A stretch of DNA of 64,000 nucleotides, taken from positions 52,154,384-52,218,383 of the forward strand of contig CM067367.1 in the NCBI GenBank assembly GCA_034401795.1, given 5' to 3'. How positions within the stretch are numbered: position 1 is the stretch's first letter; every line of letters starts with the position of its first letter. This DNA comes from Chaetoderma sp. LZ-2023a. Its lineage: Eukaryota; Mollusca; Caudofoveata; Chaetodermatida; Chaetodermatidae. Shown piece after piece: positions 34,970 to 45,439 of this stretch. The translations under genes were made by a program, and so were the position numbers. The notes under the pieces were generated by a model. It made no database searches and was not told where the DNA came from. It saw nothing but the letters and a program-made list of their open reading frames with translations.

Positions 34970-35673
34970 CAAAAACGGACACCACGGATGGACCCGAGGG
35001 GCCAAAAACGAGATAACCACGAGAAGAGCACGTAATTGAAACGACGACGACGGGGACCACGTTATGACCACGACATTAAAACGTAATAAACCGTAATAAA
35101 AACGTACAGGTCGATGTGAGAACGTTTCCCACGTGATGAAAAACGGTGAGCACGCAATGAAATCGTAGTTGTCCCGAAGGGGACACGAGATAAAAACGTA
35201 ATAGACGTACTGAGGTCGAACTTGGACAGTCCGTGGTAGCTTTTTCCCGAAGTGGAAACGACATGTTGACGTAGTTGCCACGAGATAAACCTGTAGTACC
35301 ATCGAGTACCGTGTAATGAAAACGGCCGTAAAACAGGCCAACACTCAATCCGGGGCCATCCCGTTAAATCCGATGTAACTTCAGCCCAACCTCGAGAACA
35401 CTACGAGAGTACTTCGAATAAGCCGTATTGAACACGTTTCCAATTCGGCAATAAATTTCCGAAGTGCACACGTTTCAGTTTTTCAACATGTCCAAAAACC
35501 TTTTGGGCGATCCGTGCAGCATCCGTGAGAATTGGCCACGGAAGGAATCGACACGTCCTTAATTCGTGGATAGTTCGTGGCAACCCGTGAGATCCGATTC
35601 CATTTCGTGGTTACTTCGATTTTTAAACTTTTGCGCCCACGGACACGTCGAAGTGGCCACGAAATGGCTTCAC
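34970..35673. promoter_or_regulatory. Right subterminal motif cluster of the Harbinger element
   Basis: Repeated CCACGA, ACGGAC, AAAACGTAAT and TTCGTGG motifs lie upstream of the transposase gene, mirroring the cluster at the left end. Open stretches here on both strands are motif-driven, not genes. The region probably includes the transposase promoter. Confidence 0.55.
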
Positions 35674-35693
35674 GGATTGGTGTGAGAGGGGCA

Positions 35694-36192
35694 CTTGGCT
35701 TATGCTGGGGTGTTCACTCTTCAGCAAAATTAATTTCAAAATATGCGTGTTTGACACCACAGTCGTCCGATAGAAAAATATATGAACGACGCGGATATAA
35801 TATCCTTGCTATCGTCCACCTGGAAAAGGTGTTCTGTCAATACTGGATTACATTTTTTTACACAAGCGCGTAGCGCTGATATTGTTTCGGCACACTCGCC
35901 ACAAGAGTCGGATTACGTCATAAATATAGACGTACAAGGCGCATTGACCTTACGATGACGTCATATCCCAAATGACGTCACTCTAGATACTGAATGAATT
36001 ACCGACAATAATGCAAAACATCTATCACAAGGCTGGTTCATCGTCCTAGCCTAATAAAAGTCGATGGTCGTGGGGACGAGATTTTTTAGTGCAATAATCT
36101 AAACATAAGGACAATAGGCCTACAAGACAATTAATAAATGCAAACTATCGTAAAAATGCAACTATAGTATGTGAATGGAGTAACAAATTATA

Positions 36193-36284
<92 letters not shown>

Positions 36285-36569
36285 GGCTAAATGGTGGACA
36301 GAGCGATAGCGCTATATAGGTTATGTACATAGCGTTGAGGAATAGATCGCATCTCAGCCCAACCTGGTAGTGTACAGTGCCGTGCAGCCGTTATAATTAT
36401 ATTGGGCCGCCTGAATATGAGCTGGCTCAGATGGCACGCCACGTGGTCGTTTGAGGTCGAAGACTGGTGAGCAAGCTGGCGAATTCAGTTCGGTACTAAG
36501 ATAGGCATGAAGCTAAAGTGAATAATCAGACATAGGTTTATGGGTTAGGGTGAGGGTTAGTGTGTGATA

Positions 36570-36605
<36 letters not shown>

Positions 36606-37417
36606 GACAGTTAAACTAAGACATTACCTCTCCACCGTCTTCATTGCCGGCCATTTTATAAATCTGTCAATATCAAACGATAAAGAAGTCGGAAGTCAGA
36701 AGTGGGAAGTCGGAAGTCAGAAGTGGGAAGTCGGAAGTCAGAAGTGGGAAGTCCCCTCACGGCTTTCGTAATTTCTTCATGCCCAGTCATCGCAGATTTA
36801 CAGTTACTTCCGTAAATGTTCTCTAGTTACTTTTAAAATCACTCCAACCACGTCGTCGTAATCAGCCAATGTCAGAACTAATATGAATAATTTACTTAGT
36901 AAATTTTAAACTAAATATGTTTTATGTCATAATAAGGCTTCTTTAAGCCTACGTCCAGAATCAACATACGGAAAGCCTGGTACGGATAGGTAACGCCTAT
37001 AGGATAATTTCAAGATTGTATTTATTCAGGAGAAGTTACTTCCCTTGTTTTTCATACGCGGCGTTACGCAGCGGTCAACAGCGAAGATTGCGGCTGTACA
37101 GTAGTCACACATACATACTACGTATTATGGTTAGTTGATTTGTAATGTAGGCCTAGTGTTCTGTAATAGTCGTATAAAATAAGTCTGTTTAATGACCATT
37201 TTAAGGATAATTTAATGTTAATGGAGGAATCCGATCATTTAATATTACAGTGTATGACGTCATACTCAAGTACCTCACTAGTTAGCTGACTGAACAATCA
37301 AAATGGTGTAGGTCCGTCACGGGTGTGGCAAAAGTCAGACTACTGGCAGTGTGAATTGCACGATTAGCGAATTTGCAATTTAAAAAACCCCATCCTTTTG
37401 AATATTTGGAACGGAAT
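35694..37417. other. No gene; (TA)n, (ATT)n and a 21-bp minisatellite
   Basis: (TA)n of about 82 bp at 36200-36281; (ATT)n at 36572-36604; three copies of a 21-bp unit starting GTCGGAAGTCAGAAGTGGGA at about 36690-36752. Nothing coding was recognised. Confidence 0.7.
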
Positions 37418-37490
37418 TTGTCAGCTGGTGCTGTCTATGACAGCAACGGTTTCCAGTCAAATTAGTTTCAAATATGTTCAGCAGCTTACC
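37418..37490. mobile_element. M1 hairpin MITE, degenerate
   Basis: GCTGGTGCTGTC...GACAGCAACGG, then TCAAATTAGTTTCAAATATG, the right arm of the M1 family. Confidence 0.65.
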
Positions 37491-39229
37491 AGCATAGGCC
37501 TAGTTACAGTGAAATTGGCATTCAGTTAGCTATGGCGGCCTAAAACAACACAATTTACCTTTTTAAAATGGCCGAGTCATATGGCAGGCACTGATACTTG
37601 GCTATCCTCATGCTATATTACAGCTTTCCGCTCCAATGAGTTTCACGAAACTATAATACATAGCTATATGTAGGCCTATTATAGTGGGTGGCCTAAATAC
37701 TGTGAACGTATTAGGAGGCTGGGGATAGTATATAGATAGGCCTAATCAATACTGAATTAATGACATGGTTTCGTGCTAAAGGGTCATCATCCGTGGTGCA
37801 ATTATGCGTTCTAGCATCCGTGGTGAAATTATGCGTCCTAGCACATGAATTGATAGATTGATTGGTGGTGATTGTGGTGGTGGTGGCGGTTCTGGTTATG
37901 GTGGTGGTTGTGGTAAGTGACTGTGCTCTGCAGCTGAAAAAATGAAAACTTCTTTCAGCTGCACTCAATTTTTCTTCAACCTTCTGTACTGTGTCTTGTT
38001 CACTGTCAGCGTCGTAGCCTCCTGTAGGTTCTTTCGCGTCTTTAATTGTACTAGATTACGTTCATTGAGGTCTGATCTCAAAACATTTAGCAAATTGATG
38101 TTGTGGCGTCCTCTGCCTACCTGATACCATTCTTCCGCCGGCAGAGGGTTAATCCTCCGTGACGTCGTAACTCCAGACAGACGAAATAGAAGTGCGGCGT
38201 GGTAGCTAGTATAAGCTATTGTTGCATATATGTTAAAGATATATGTGCAATAACATATGAAGTCATCTAATCAGAGCATAAATACGTTAGAAACTCCCAG
38301 TCACGTGTGTGATATTGTGTTCTGTTGCTGCAGTAGTGTGAAAACATCCTGCAACTGTAATCAGTTCTTCTTTGGTAACTGTTTCTTGTTCGTAGTCCTT
38401 AGCTCCATCATGTTGTCAGTGTACCCAGTCCGGCTTCTTAGATCGGTACGCAGCAGTGGGTGAGGTGGGTTAGGGATGTGGGGTGAGGGGGGGGGGGGGG
38501 GGGGAGGGTGCAACGGTGGCAGACATGAACTATTTTTAGGGAAATACATATTTGCCATTTTGCCTAGATCACTTAGCCAAAATTTTGCCATTCTGAGTGC
38601 GCAAGGAACAGACTCACAAGACATCAGATTTTCACAAATCTTTCTAATGATACTCATTTCCCTAAAATACTACACAAATTGGGATACATTGGGGGAAATT
38701 GTCCACGGTTTTCACCTCTGAATTATTATAGCCTGAGGTGCTATAAGCGCTTTGTATATATGTTAGCACAGAGTACAGCAAATTACAAGGCTTTCCGCGC
38801 TGAGCTATCTTGTGGCATTCGCAGACCAAAGATCAATATTATCCAGTGCGATTTCTCTGTACTTCTTGTGTGGTTTAACCAATGCCTAACTGGTACAATA
38901 ATTTATGTGGTTCATTCCCTTTCCTACGATAGATGGTGTTCTACTACAGGCGCAGAATACCTTATCATCGCCCCGGTGTTCATTTTGGAAATAATTTTAC
39001 TGCGCGTAGTAGTCAGCAGGCCAAAACAAAACCTTTGACTTTTGTTACAAGTGAGTAGCCATGCTAGAATGTATCACACTACTCAATTTTTTAATATGAG
39101 TGATTACCACTCTGGATCTTCACCTTGAAGCTAACATATATGTCAAAAGTTTAAGTAACGTTCGAATTTAAAGTTTTTCCCCAAAGCCATCTCTTATTGA
39201 TGAGCTTTCAATAATCACCAATTACAATG
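37491..39229. other. No gene recognised; G/GGT-rich runs
   Basis: (GGT)n-like run at 37868-37912 and a G-run at 38486-38505. Segments near 37935-38035 and 38325-38420 share GAAAAC-TC, CAATTTTTCTTC and CTTGTTC blocks, a faint old duplication. No domain in either strand. Confidence 0.5.
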
Positions 39230-40042
39230 CTAACTATGTCTTTGTAAGCGTGACTGCTTAGAAATAGAGCGATATTCCTCGTTATCACCAAGTGCAATGA
39301 ACTGGAACACACTTAAAGCTAAATCTTCAGGAATGATAGTTTTGCGACTTGGGTGCTTCACCTTTCCTGACCTAATGGACCTAATTGATGCCGTGAGATA
39401 TGTTTGTCTTAAATACCTATCAAACACAACATCATCTCGTTTAACTGAAGCAGAGAACTTGCTTAAAACATGATTGATGAACACTTCAGCATAGTCATTG
39501 AATGTTATGCAGTTGGATGGTTTCTCTATTATATCCTGAATCGAACCATGGCCATCTAATAGTACACATGTTTGACCATTAAATTGTACATCCGGTAATT
39601 CTACAGGCATGTCTAACCTTAACCCTTCTGTCAAAATTGACAACAGAGCCGATTTTGGAGTTAAATTCGTCCTTCTGCTGGTTTTAGCCACGGATATTGG
39701 GACAGGAAACAACTCAGGTTTCATTATCTCTCATTTCAACGTGTCGGTCAGCTCTTGATGCATTAAAATGTGTATGCATCGATTGGCTGTCTGTCTTTAA
39801 AGACTTTTTTCTCACCCTATGCATCAGCAACTGTTGTCTTGTACAAGGTTCCAAATGCACTCCTTTTTAGTGTATAAAAATGGCACACTATCTTCAACAA
39901 GTCTCTGTTTCACATTGTCCTTCATAAGTGCCTTTCCTGTCTCTTCTGCGGTCACAAGAGAGACAGCTATGTCTGCGGTGGTTACATTATTCGTAATTTG
40001 TGATATGAGAGTAGTGAGTTCACCAGTTTCTTCAGGCTTCAC
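39230..40042 (-). pseudogene. Member of an uncharacterised repetitive gene family, broken
   Basis: Two open stretches on the minus strand. 40042-39824 has a VSLVTAEETGK...RLVEDSVPFLYTKK pattern; 39724-39230 has CVLLDGHGSIQD, TFNDYAEVFINHVL, DDVVFDRYLRQTYLTASIRS and a Lys-rich turn. I recall this order (AEETGK / FNDYA / DvVFDrYl..SiK..tR) from a multi-copy family in cnidarians, molluscs and fish that lacks a name or known function. It is probably carried by a mobile element, and a PIN-like fold is possible. The frames are separated by stops between 39725 and 39823, and the N- and C-termini are missing. A truncated relic. Confidence 0.5.
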
Positions 40043-40484
40043 TTGTCTTGCACCAGGCTAGCAGCACCATAGCGACCTAGTTCAATCTCTCCTGATGAAA
40101 GACCTTAAATCTACGGAATTGGTGTGCCAGTTTAGAAACAGCCTAATCATCTCGCGTCCTTCTTGAAGGCAATGCATCTTTCCGAGTAGAGAGGCTCGCC
40201 TCCATTCCACTATCAGCTACAGCGAAGGGGTATATGGCGTCCTGTGAAATTCGGAATCACTCGGACCATGTGCTACATAATCTGTCCCATGCGGAATCCT
40301 TCCTTATAATACCAATAATGTCATTGGAAAGCTTGCAAACCATATCAATCCATTCTGTTGCCTGATCCATGCAATGCAACGTGAATGAACTTCCCTTTGA
40401 GTTTTTTGACAATAAAATTGAATTCTTGCTATGTTGTATACCCGTAAATATTATCAAACTAAATTGACGTAATTTATTATTAAA
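40043..40484. other. No gene recognised
   Basis: May hold degraded sequence of the neighbouring repetitive-family gene, for example the minus-strand stretch 40257-40457, but no motif is clear. Confidence 0.4.
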
Positions 40485-40631
40485 TTAAATGTTGTCTATG
40501 GAAGCAACGCCTCCTATTCGAATTAGTTTCAAAATATTTAACAGCTTACTTAGTTACCTTGGAATTTAGATTGTGATACTTCAGATTTCGAAGCTTTTAA
40601 TCGATTCTAACACGTGGAAGACGTGGTGGAG
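40485..40631 (+). mobile_element. M1 MITE right half leading into the satellite
   Basis: ATTAGTTTCAAAATATTTAA, then the conserved tail TTAGTTACCTTGGAATTTAG...GGAGTTTAGCTAGAA. The tail continues without a break into the 20-bp array. Confidence 0.75.
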
Positions 40632-42212
40632 TTTAGCTAGAAGTGGGCGTGCATAGCTAGAAATGGACGTGCATAGCTAGAAATTGACGTACATAGCTAG
40701 AAATGGGCGTGCATAGCTAGAAATGGACGTGCATAGCTAGAAATGGAAGTGCATAGCTAGAAATGGGCGTGCATAGTTATAAATGGGCATAAACAGCTAG
40801 AAATAGACGTGCATAGCTAGAAATGGGCGTGCATAGCTAGAAATGGACGGGAATAGCTAGAAATGGGCGTGCATAGCTAGAAATGGACGTACATACCTAG
40901 AAATGGAAGTAGCATCGCTAGAAATGGGCGTGGCATAGCTAGAAATGGGCGTACATGGCTAGAAATGGACGTGCATAGCTAGAAATGTACGTGCATAGCT
41001 AGAAATGGGTGTGCATAACTAGAAATGGGCATGAACAGCTAGAAATGGGCGTGCATAGCTAGAAATGGGCGTGCATAGTTATAAATGGGCATAAACAGCT
41101 AGAAATAGACGTGCATAGCTAGAAATGGGCGTGCATAGCTAGAAATGGACGGGAATAGCTAGGAATGGGCGTGCATAGCTAGAAATGGACGTACATACCT
41201 AGAAATGGAAGTAGCATCGCTAGAAATGGGCGTGGCATAGCTAGAAATGGGCGTACATGGCTAGAAATGGACGTGCATAGCTAGAAATGTACGTGCATAG
41301 CTAGAAATGGGTGTGCATAACTAGAAATGGGCATGAACAGCTAGAAATAGACGTGCATAGCTAGAAATGGACGTGCATAGCTAGAAATGGGCGTGCATAG
41401 TTATAAATGGGCATAAACAGCTAGAAATAGACGTGCATAGCTAGAAATGGGCGTGCATAGCTAGAAATGGACGGGAATAGCTAGGAATGGGCGTGCATAG
41501 CTAGAAATGGACGTACATACCTAGAAATGGAAGTAGCATCGCTAGAAATGGGCGTGGCATAGCTAGAAATGGGCGTACATGGCTAGAAATGGACGTGCAT
41601 AGCTAGAAATGTACGTGCATAGCTAGAAATGGGCGTGCATAACTAGAAATGGGCATGAACAGCTAGAAATAGACGTGCATAGCTAGAAATGGGCGTGCAT
41701 AGCTAGAAATGGACGGGCATAGCTAGAAATGGGCGTACATAGCTAGAAATGGACGTACATACCTGGAAATGGAAGTAGCATCGCTAGAAATGGGCGTGGC
41801 ATAGCTAGAAATGGGCGTGCATGGCTAGAAATGGACGTACATACCTAGAAATGGACGTGCATAGCTAGAAATGGACGTGCATAGGTAGAAATAGACGTAC
41901 ATGGCTAAGATGGACGTGCATAGCTAGAAATGGACGTGCATATCTAAAAATGGACGTGCATAGCTAGAAATAGACGTGCATAGCTAAAATGGACGTGCAT
42001 AGCTAGAAATGAACGGGCATAGCTAGAAATGTACGTGCATAGCTAGAAATGGACGGGCATAGCTAGAAATGGACGGGCATAGCTAGAAATGAACGGGCAT
42101 AGCGAGAAATGAACGGGCAAAGCTATAAATGGACGGGCATAGCTATAAACGGACGGACATAGCTAGAAATGGACGAGCAAAACTAGAAATGGACGAGCCA
42201 TAGCTAGAAATT
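40632..42212 (+). repeat. 20-bp satellite array (about 79 units) with higher-order structure
   Basis: Consensus unit TAGCTAGAAATGGGCGTGCA; variants include GGACGTGCA, GGACGGGCA and GAACGGGCA. A block of 15-16 marked units (starting GCATAGTTATAAATGGGCAT, including CCTAGAAATGGAAGTAGCAT) begins at 40771, 41073 and 41395, so the higher-order period is about 302-322 bp. The right third lacks that order and drifts. There is no open frame and no spacers. Confidence 0.95.
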
Positions 42213-42789
42213 GATCCCTGGTATAATGGTCGCTTAGGTTAGGTTTGATTGTGTTGTGACATTGAGAGATATTGGCCTCTCATGTGTCATAGCATCAGGT
42301 CAGATTAAGGTGCATACTGGGCATGGTGCTTACTTATAGATGCATGACGTTGGGCAAAACTTTTAATTTTACCGTTACATGACTTCTTGCCCTACATTTT
42401 TACCTTTAAGTTCAAAATCCTGAGTGATATTCACCAACATCTGAAAGTTTGGTGTATTGCGATACATTCTAACATGGAACAAAATATTCCATCAAAAACT
42501 TTTTGGACATATTTAGCAGGGTTGGCCTGACTATTGCTGCGATTTCTAACACGGCACCGCTTATAGCACCATTGCCTCCAGCATATATAACCTAGCAGAT
42601 TTGTATTTACTTAGTGTAACGGCTAAACCATTGCTTGAGTACGATATGAGCTATTAGAGTGGGACTGCATATACCTAGTATGTCTGTCACACTCAAAATG
42701 CATAATGAATGACGTATCTATACATGCCATGGGCATTGAATAGTCTGCCAAGTGCATATACAATTGTATATGCATGTCTACTATTTAAT
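42213..42789. other. No gene recognised
   Basis: Unique AT-rich sequence between the satellite and the next MITE. Confidence 0.5.
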
Positions 42790-43205
42790 AAACGGTTTGT
42801 TAAATATTCTGAAACTAATTTGACCGGACGTTACAGGGGCGGATCCAGGAGGTCAATTGGCGGGGGGGGGGGAGGCACCCAAAATTTCAAGGGAGGTACC
42901 TCTTGAAAATGGGCACATTCCGCCACCAGCAGATAAGTAAAAAAATTGACAGCCCTGGCCGGGTGTGGGGACACGTGCCCCCGAGTGCACCCCCACCCCC
43001 TGGATCCGCCACTGACCTTTGTTGCTGCCATAGGCAACAACAGCACCCTGCCAAATTAGTTTCGCAATATTCATCAACTGTCCTGTATAGTTACCTTGAA
43101 ATTGGGGTTCTCAGAATTCGGGATTCAAAATAAATAAATCGATCCCAACACACGCAAAGCATGTGCGGAGCTTAGCCAGAAATGGGCGGGTCACAGCTAG
43201 AAATA
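42790..43205 (+). mobile_element. M1 MITE interrupted by a second MITE
   Basis: Left arm AATATTCTGAAACTAATTTG at 42802-42821; right arm CCAAATTAGTTTCGCAATAT at 43051-43070. After the arms come the standard tail and two TAGCTAGAAAT-like units (GCTTAGCCAGAAATGGGCGG, then CACAGCTAGAAATATATC). The hairpin loop contains the element at 42834-43014. Confidence 0.8.
42834..43014. mobile_element. hAT-like MITE nested in M1
   Basis: 181 bp with terminal inverted repeats CAGGGGCGGATCCAGG and CCTGGATCCGCCACTG, the pattern of short hAT derivatives. An 8-bp target duplication is not clear. The interior has a G-run and a C-rich run and no gene. Confidence 0.75.
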
Positions 43206-43737
43206 TATCCGTCTATTGTCACACACCACGTGACTTATCCATTCCACGACTCGTCAGCCGGTTTGGATCTCATCGGGTGCAGGCAGGATCCCGCCTTCGC
43301 CTGATGAGCCGGCCTAAAAAGGCGGATCGGATCGTAGGGTGGATGAGTGTTATTGCGTGTGAATAATTCAAATATTATGTGATTCTTTTCTTGGGCATTT
43401 CTTTACATATTTACTTACCTACTGTGCGTAAAACAGGACTATAGAGAGTCAGGTTTGAATTTTAATCGTTGCTATTTTGTATATGATGATACATTTTATT
43501 TTTTGATGATATTCTCGGACGCCACAGTGAACGGATTTGGATAGGATTTTGTTGTTCGTCTGAGTGTATGAGCGGCAAACTCATACCACAATTCACCTTT
43601 CCAGAGTATCCATCGAGCATCTGGCGTCATATGCTAAGCGACGTGTAGGATGACGTCATAATCATTACGTCTTAAACGATGCTGCATGGCCCGGTCTTTA
43701 ACTCTTAGTAGTCCAACACGTTGTACGAATTGTATGT
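43206..43737. other. No gene; M1-associated flank with GACGTC motifs
   Basis: Contains ATGACGTCATAATCATTACG near 43650 and the GTACGAATTGTATGTCTCTA flank of the next M1 copy. Confidence 0.55.
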
Positions 43738-44120
43738 CTCTACTATTTAATAAACATGCTGTTGTATATTTTGAAACTAATTTGAAACTAGGAAATGGAT
43801 TATTAATGAATTGATGCCATCTATAGGGAATTTCTATTAGTTAATACTAATTTGACCGGGCGCTGTTGCTGCCTATGGCAGCAACAGCGTCCGGTCCCCT
43901 ATGGCAGCAACAGCGTCCAGTCAAATTAGTTCCAAAATATTCAATAGCTTACCTGTATAGTTTTCACGAAATTGATAGTCAGGGAGTTCAGGGATCGATC
44001 GATCCCATAGGGGAGAGTGGGGCACGGTAGATCAAAGGGCACAGTGAATCACGGGCTTTATTTCTGTATTAACTAATAGAAATTCCCTATAGATGGCATC
44101 AATTCATTAATCCATTTCCT
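43738..44120. mobile_element. Rearranged M1 MITE bounded by a 55-58 bp inverted repeat
   Basis: 43790-43847 (AGGAAATGGATTATTAATGA...) is the inverted copy of 44066-44120, apart from a 3-bp indel. Between them lie an M1 hairpin with one and a half loops (GTTGCTGCCTATGGCAGCAA, repeated) and the M1 tail. This suggests an inversion or a nested insertion. Confidence 0.75.
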
Positions 44121-44520
44121 CACTCAATCATATGACGTCATAATCAACTACGCGACGTGTGTGCTGACGTCATAATCATGCCGTCATGAATGATTCGAGT
44201 AAGACCGGCTTTAACGCTTAATAGTCCGACACGTTGTACGAATTGTATGGTTTTGCTACGTAAGAAATTTGCTGTTGAATATTTAGAAACTAATTTGACT
44301 GGGCGCTGTTGCTGCCATAGGCACCGGGTCAAATTAGTTTCAAATTAGTTTCAAAATATTCATCAGCTTACATGTATAGTTTTCTGGAAATTGATAGTCA
44401 GGGAGTTCAGAGATCACCTACGTCTCGCTAGTGTTGGGATCTCAGAGATCGATCGTGGGTGGAGTTTAGATAAATATGGGCAGGGCATAGCTAAAACTAG
44501 AATGGTGAATTTGTTGCTAA
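44121..44520. mobile_element. M1 MITE copy with CRE-rich left flank
   Basis: Left flank has two ATGACGTCATAATC-type palindromes (44134, 44163). Hairpin at about 44270-44365 with a shortened loop, then the tail with GATCGATCG and two diverged TAGCTA units (TTAGATAAATATGGGCAGGG, CATAGCTAAAACTAG). Confidence 0.7.
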
Positions 44521-44829
44521 ACAAACTCTCGTTCACGGGCTTTTATGCTATTCTTTTCAATATGACAATTTCTAGCTGTACCTAACAGAATCAGATGATG
44601 TACGACTTTCACTACCAAAAGAACAAAGAGCATAGCGCCCGCATCGCTCACCTGGAATACTGATTAGTGAGTTTTCTTAGAATTTATAATAATTTGGTCT
44701 CACCCAATAGTATTTAGGCAAGAGTTCCCTCCTATCTTTTTAAAAGTAATCGCATATAATGATATAATGATATTCATCTCATATATCTTTCGTAGTGCAT
44801 AGGGCACATGTCCTTTCAGCTCTAACTAT

Positions 44830-45430
44830 CCCCTCCCAGTGTCCTGTTTCGATTGGTAAGTTATGCGTTGCCGTTCTGAATTGGGTCTGTGTGATTCTCT
44901 CGCAATCCTCCAATTGAAGTAAATATGGCTCCATTCCAAATTGGCTTTTAAATACATTATATGTTTTACCTTTTCATAATCAAGACATGTCCTCCTCCCA
45001 CCCCTGTACGATTTGGTCCGTTAGTATAAATTTGTTTATACATTCCATTAATATTATCACGACCTATTTCCATATATGAACTAAATTCAGTCGTATCTAG
45101 GATCTGTTTTATGTGGGTTAGCCACGTGTACGGCGTTCCATTTTGAATATAATCTCCTAGCATATACTTGTAGATATTTACAGTCAGTTTCGTTTCTTTC
45201 CAGTTGACTAGTGTCAACCAGAATTTCAATACGGGCTGCTTAATTTGTAGGTGAATATTTCGCCGGTTTCCCCAAGCGCCATCATATACTTTGGTGTGCT
45301 GCGCTTTGCTTTTAGTACATATTTAATGAAGTTGGTTTTTACTTTGTCTAACTTGGTGCAAATTTCTGTCGCAGCATTTGACCAATCATGTTCCCATATA
45401 CAAAATTGGTTCAGCTGTTTGGCGTAGATG
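44830..45430 (-). mobile_element. LINE C-terminal fragment
   Basis: Minus-strand sequence homologous to the LINE at 58.2-60 kb. It reads CTKLDKVKTNFIKYVL and STPKYMMALGETGE (compare STPKYMIYGELGET there), then FWLTLVNWKETKLTVNIYKY and TWLTHIKQILDTTEFSSY. After a frameshift it shows FRTATHNLPIETGHWEGI. Upstream RT domain and 3' end are missing. Dead fragment. Confidence 0.75.
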
Positions 45431-45439
45431 ATGTTACAT

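Larger units (their letters stand above)
28994..35693. mobile_element. PIF/Harbinger DNA transposon, both ends present
   Basis: Terminal inverted repeats: TGCCCCTCCCACACCAATCC at 28994-29013, and at 35674-35693 GGATTGGTGTGAGAGGGGCA, matching at 19 of 20 positions in inverted comparison. A clear 3-bp target duplication is not visible (TAT and CTT flank). Inside are two convergent genes, as usual for this superfamily: a spliced MADF/Myb-like gene (plus) and a transposase (minus). Both ends carry dense CACGG/CCGTGG subterminal motifs. A LINE fragment of about 1.3 kb is inserted between exons 2 and 3, so the original length was near 5.4 kb. Confidence 0.85.

Noticed and set aside
36541-36566. Interstitial telomere repeat (GGGTTAGGGTGAGGGTTAG)
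   Set aside because: Fewer than three exact units; chance.
40632-42212. CRISPR-like or binding-site array
   Set aside because: 20-bp units with no unique spacers; the graded unit divergence and higher-order period are those of a satellite.
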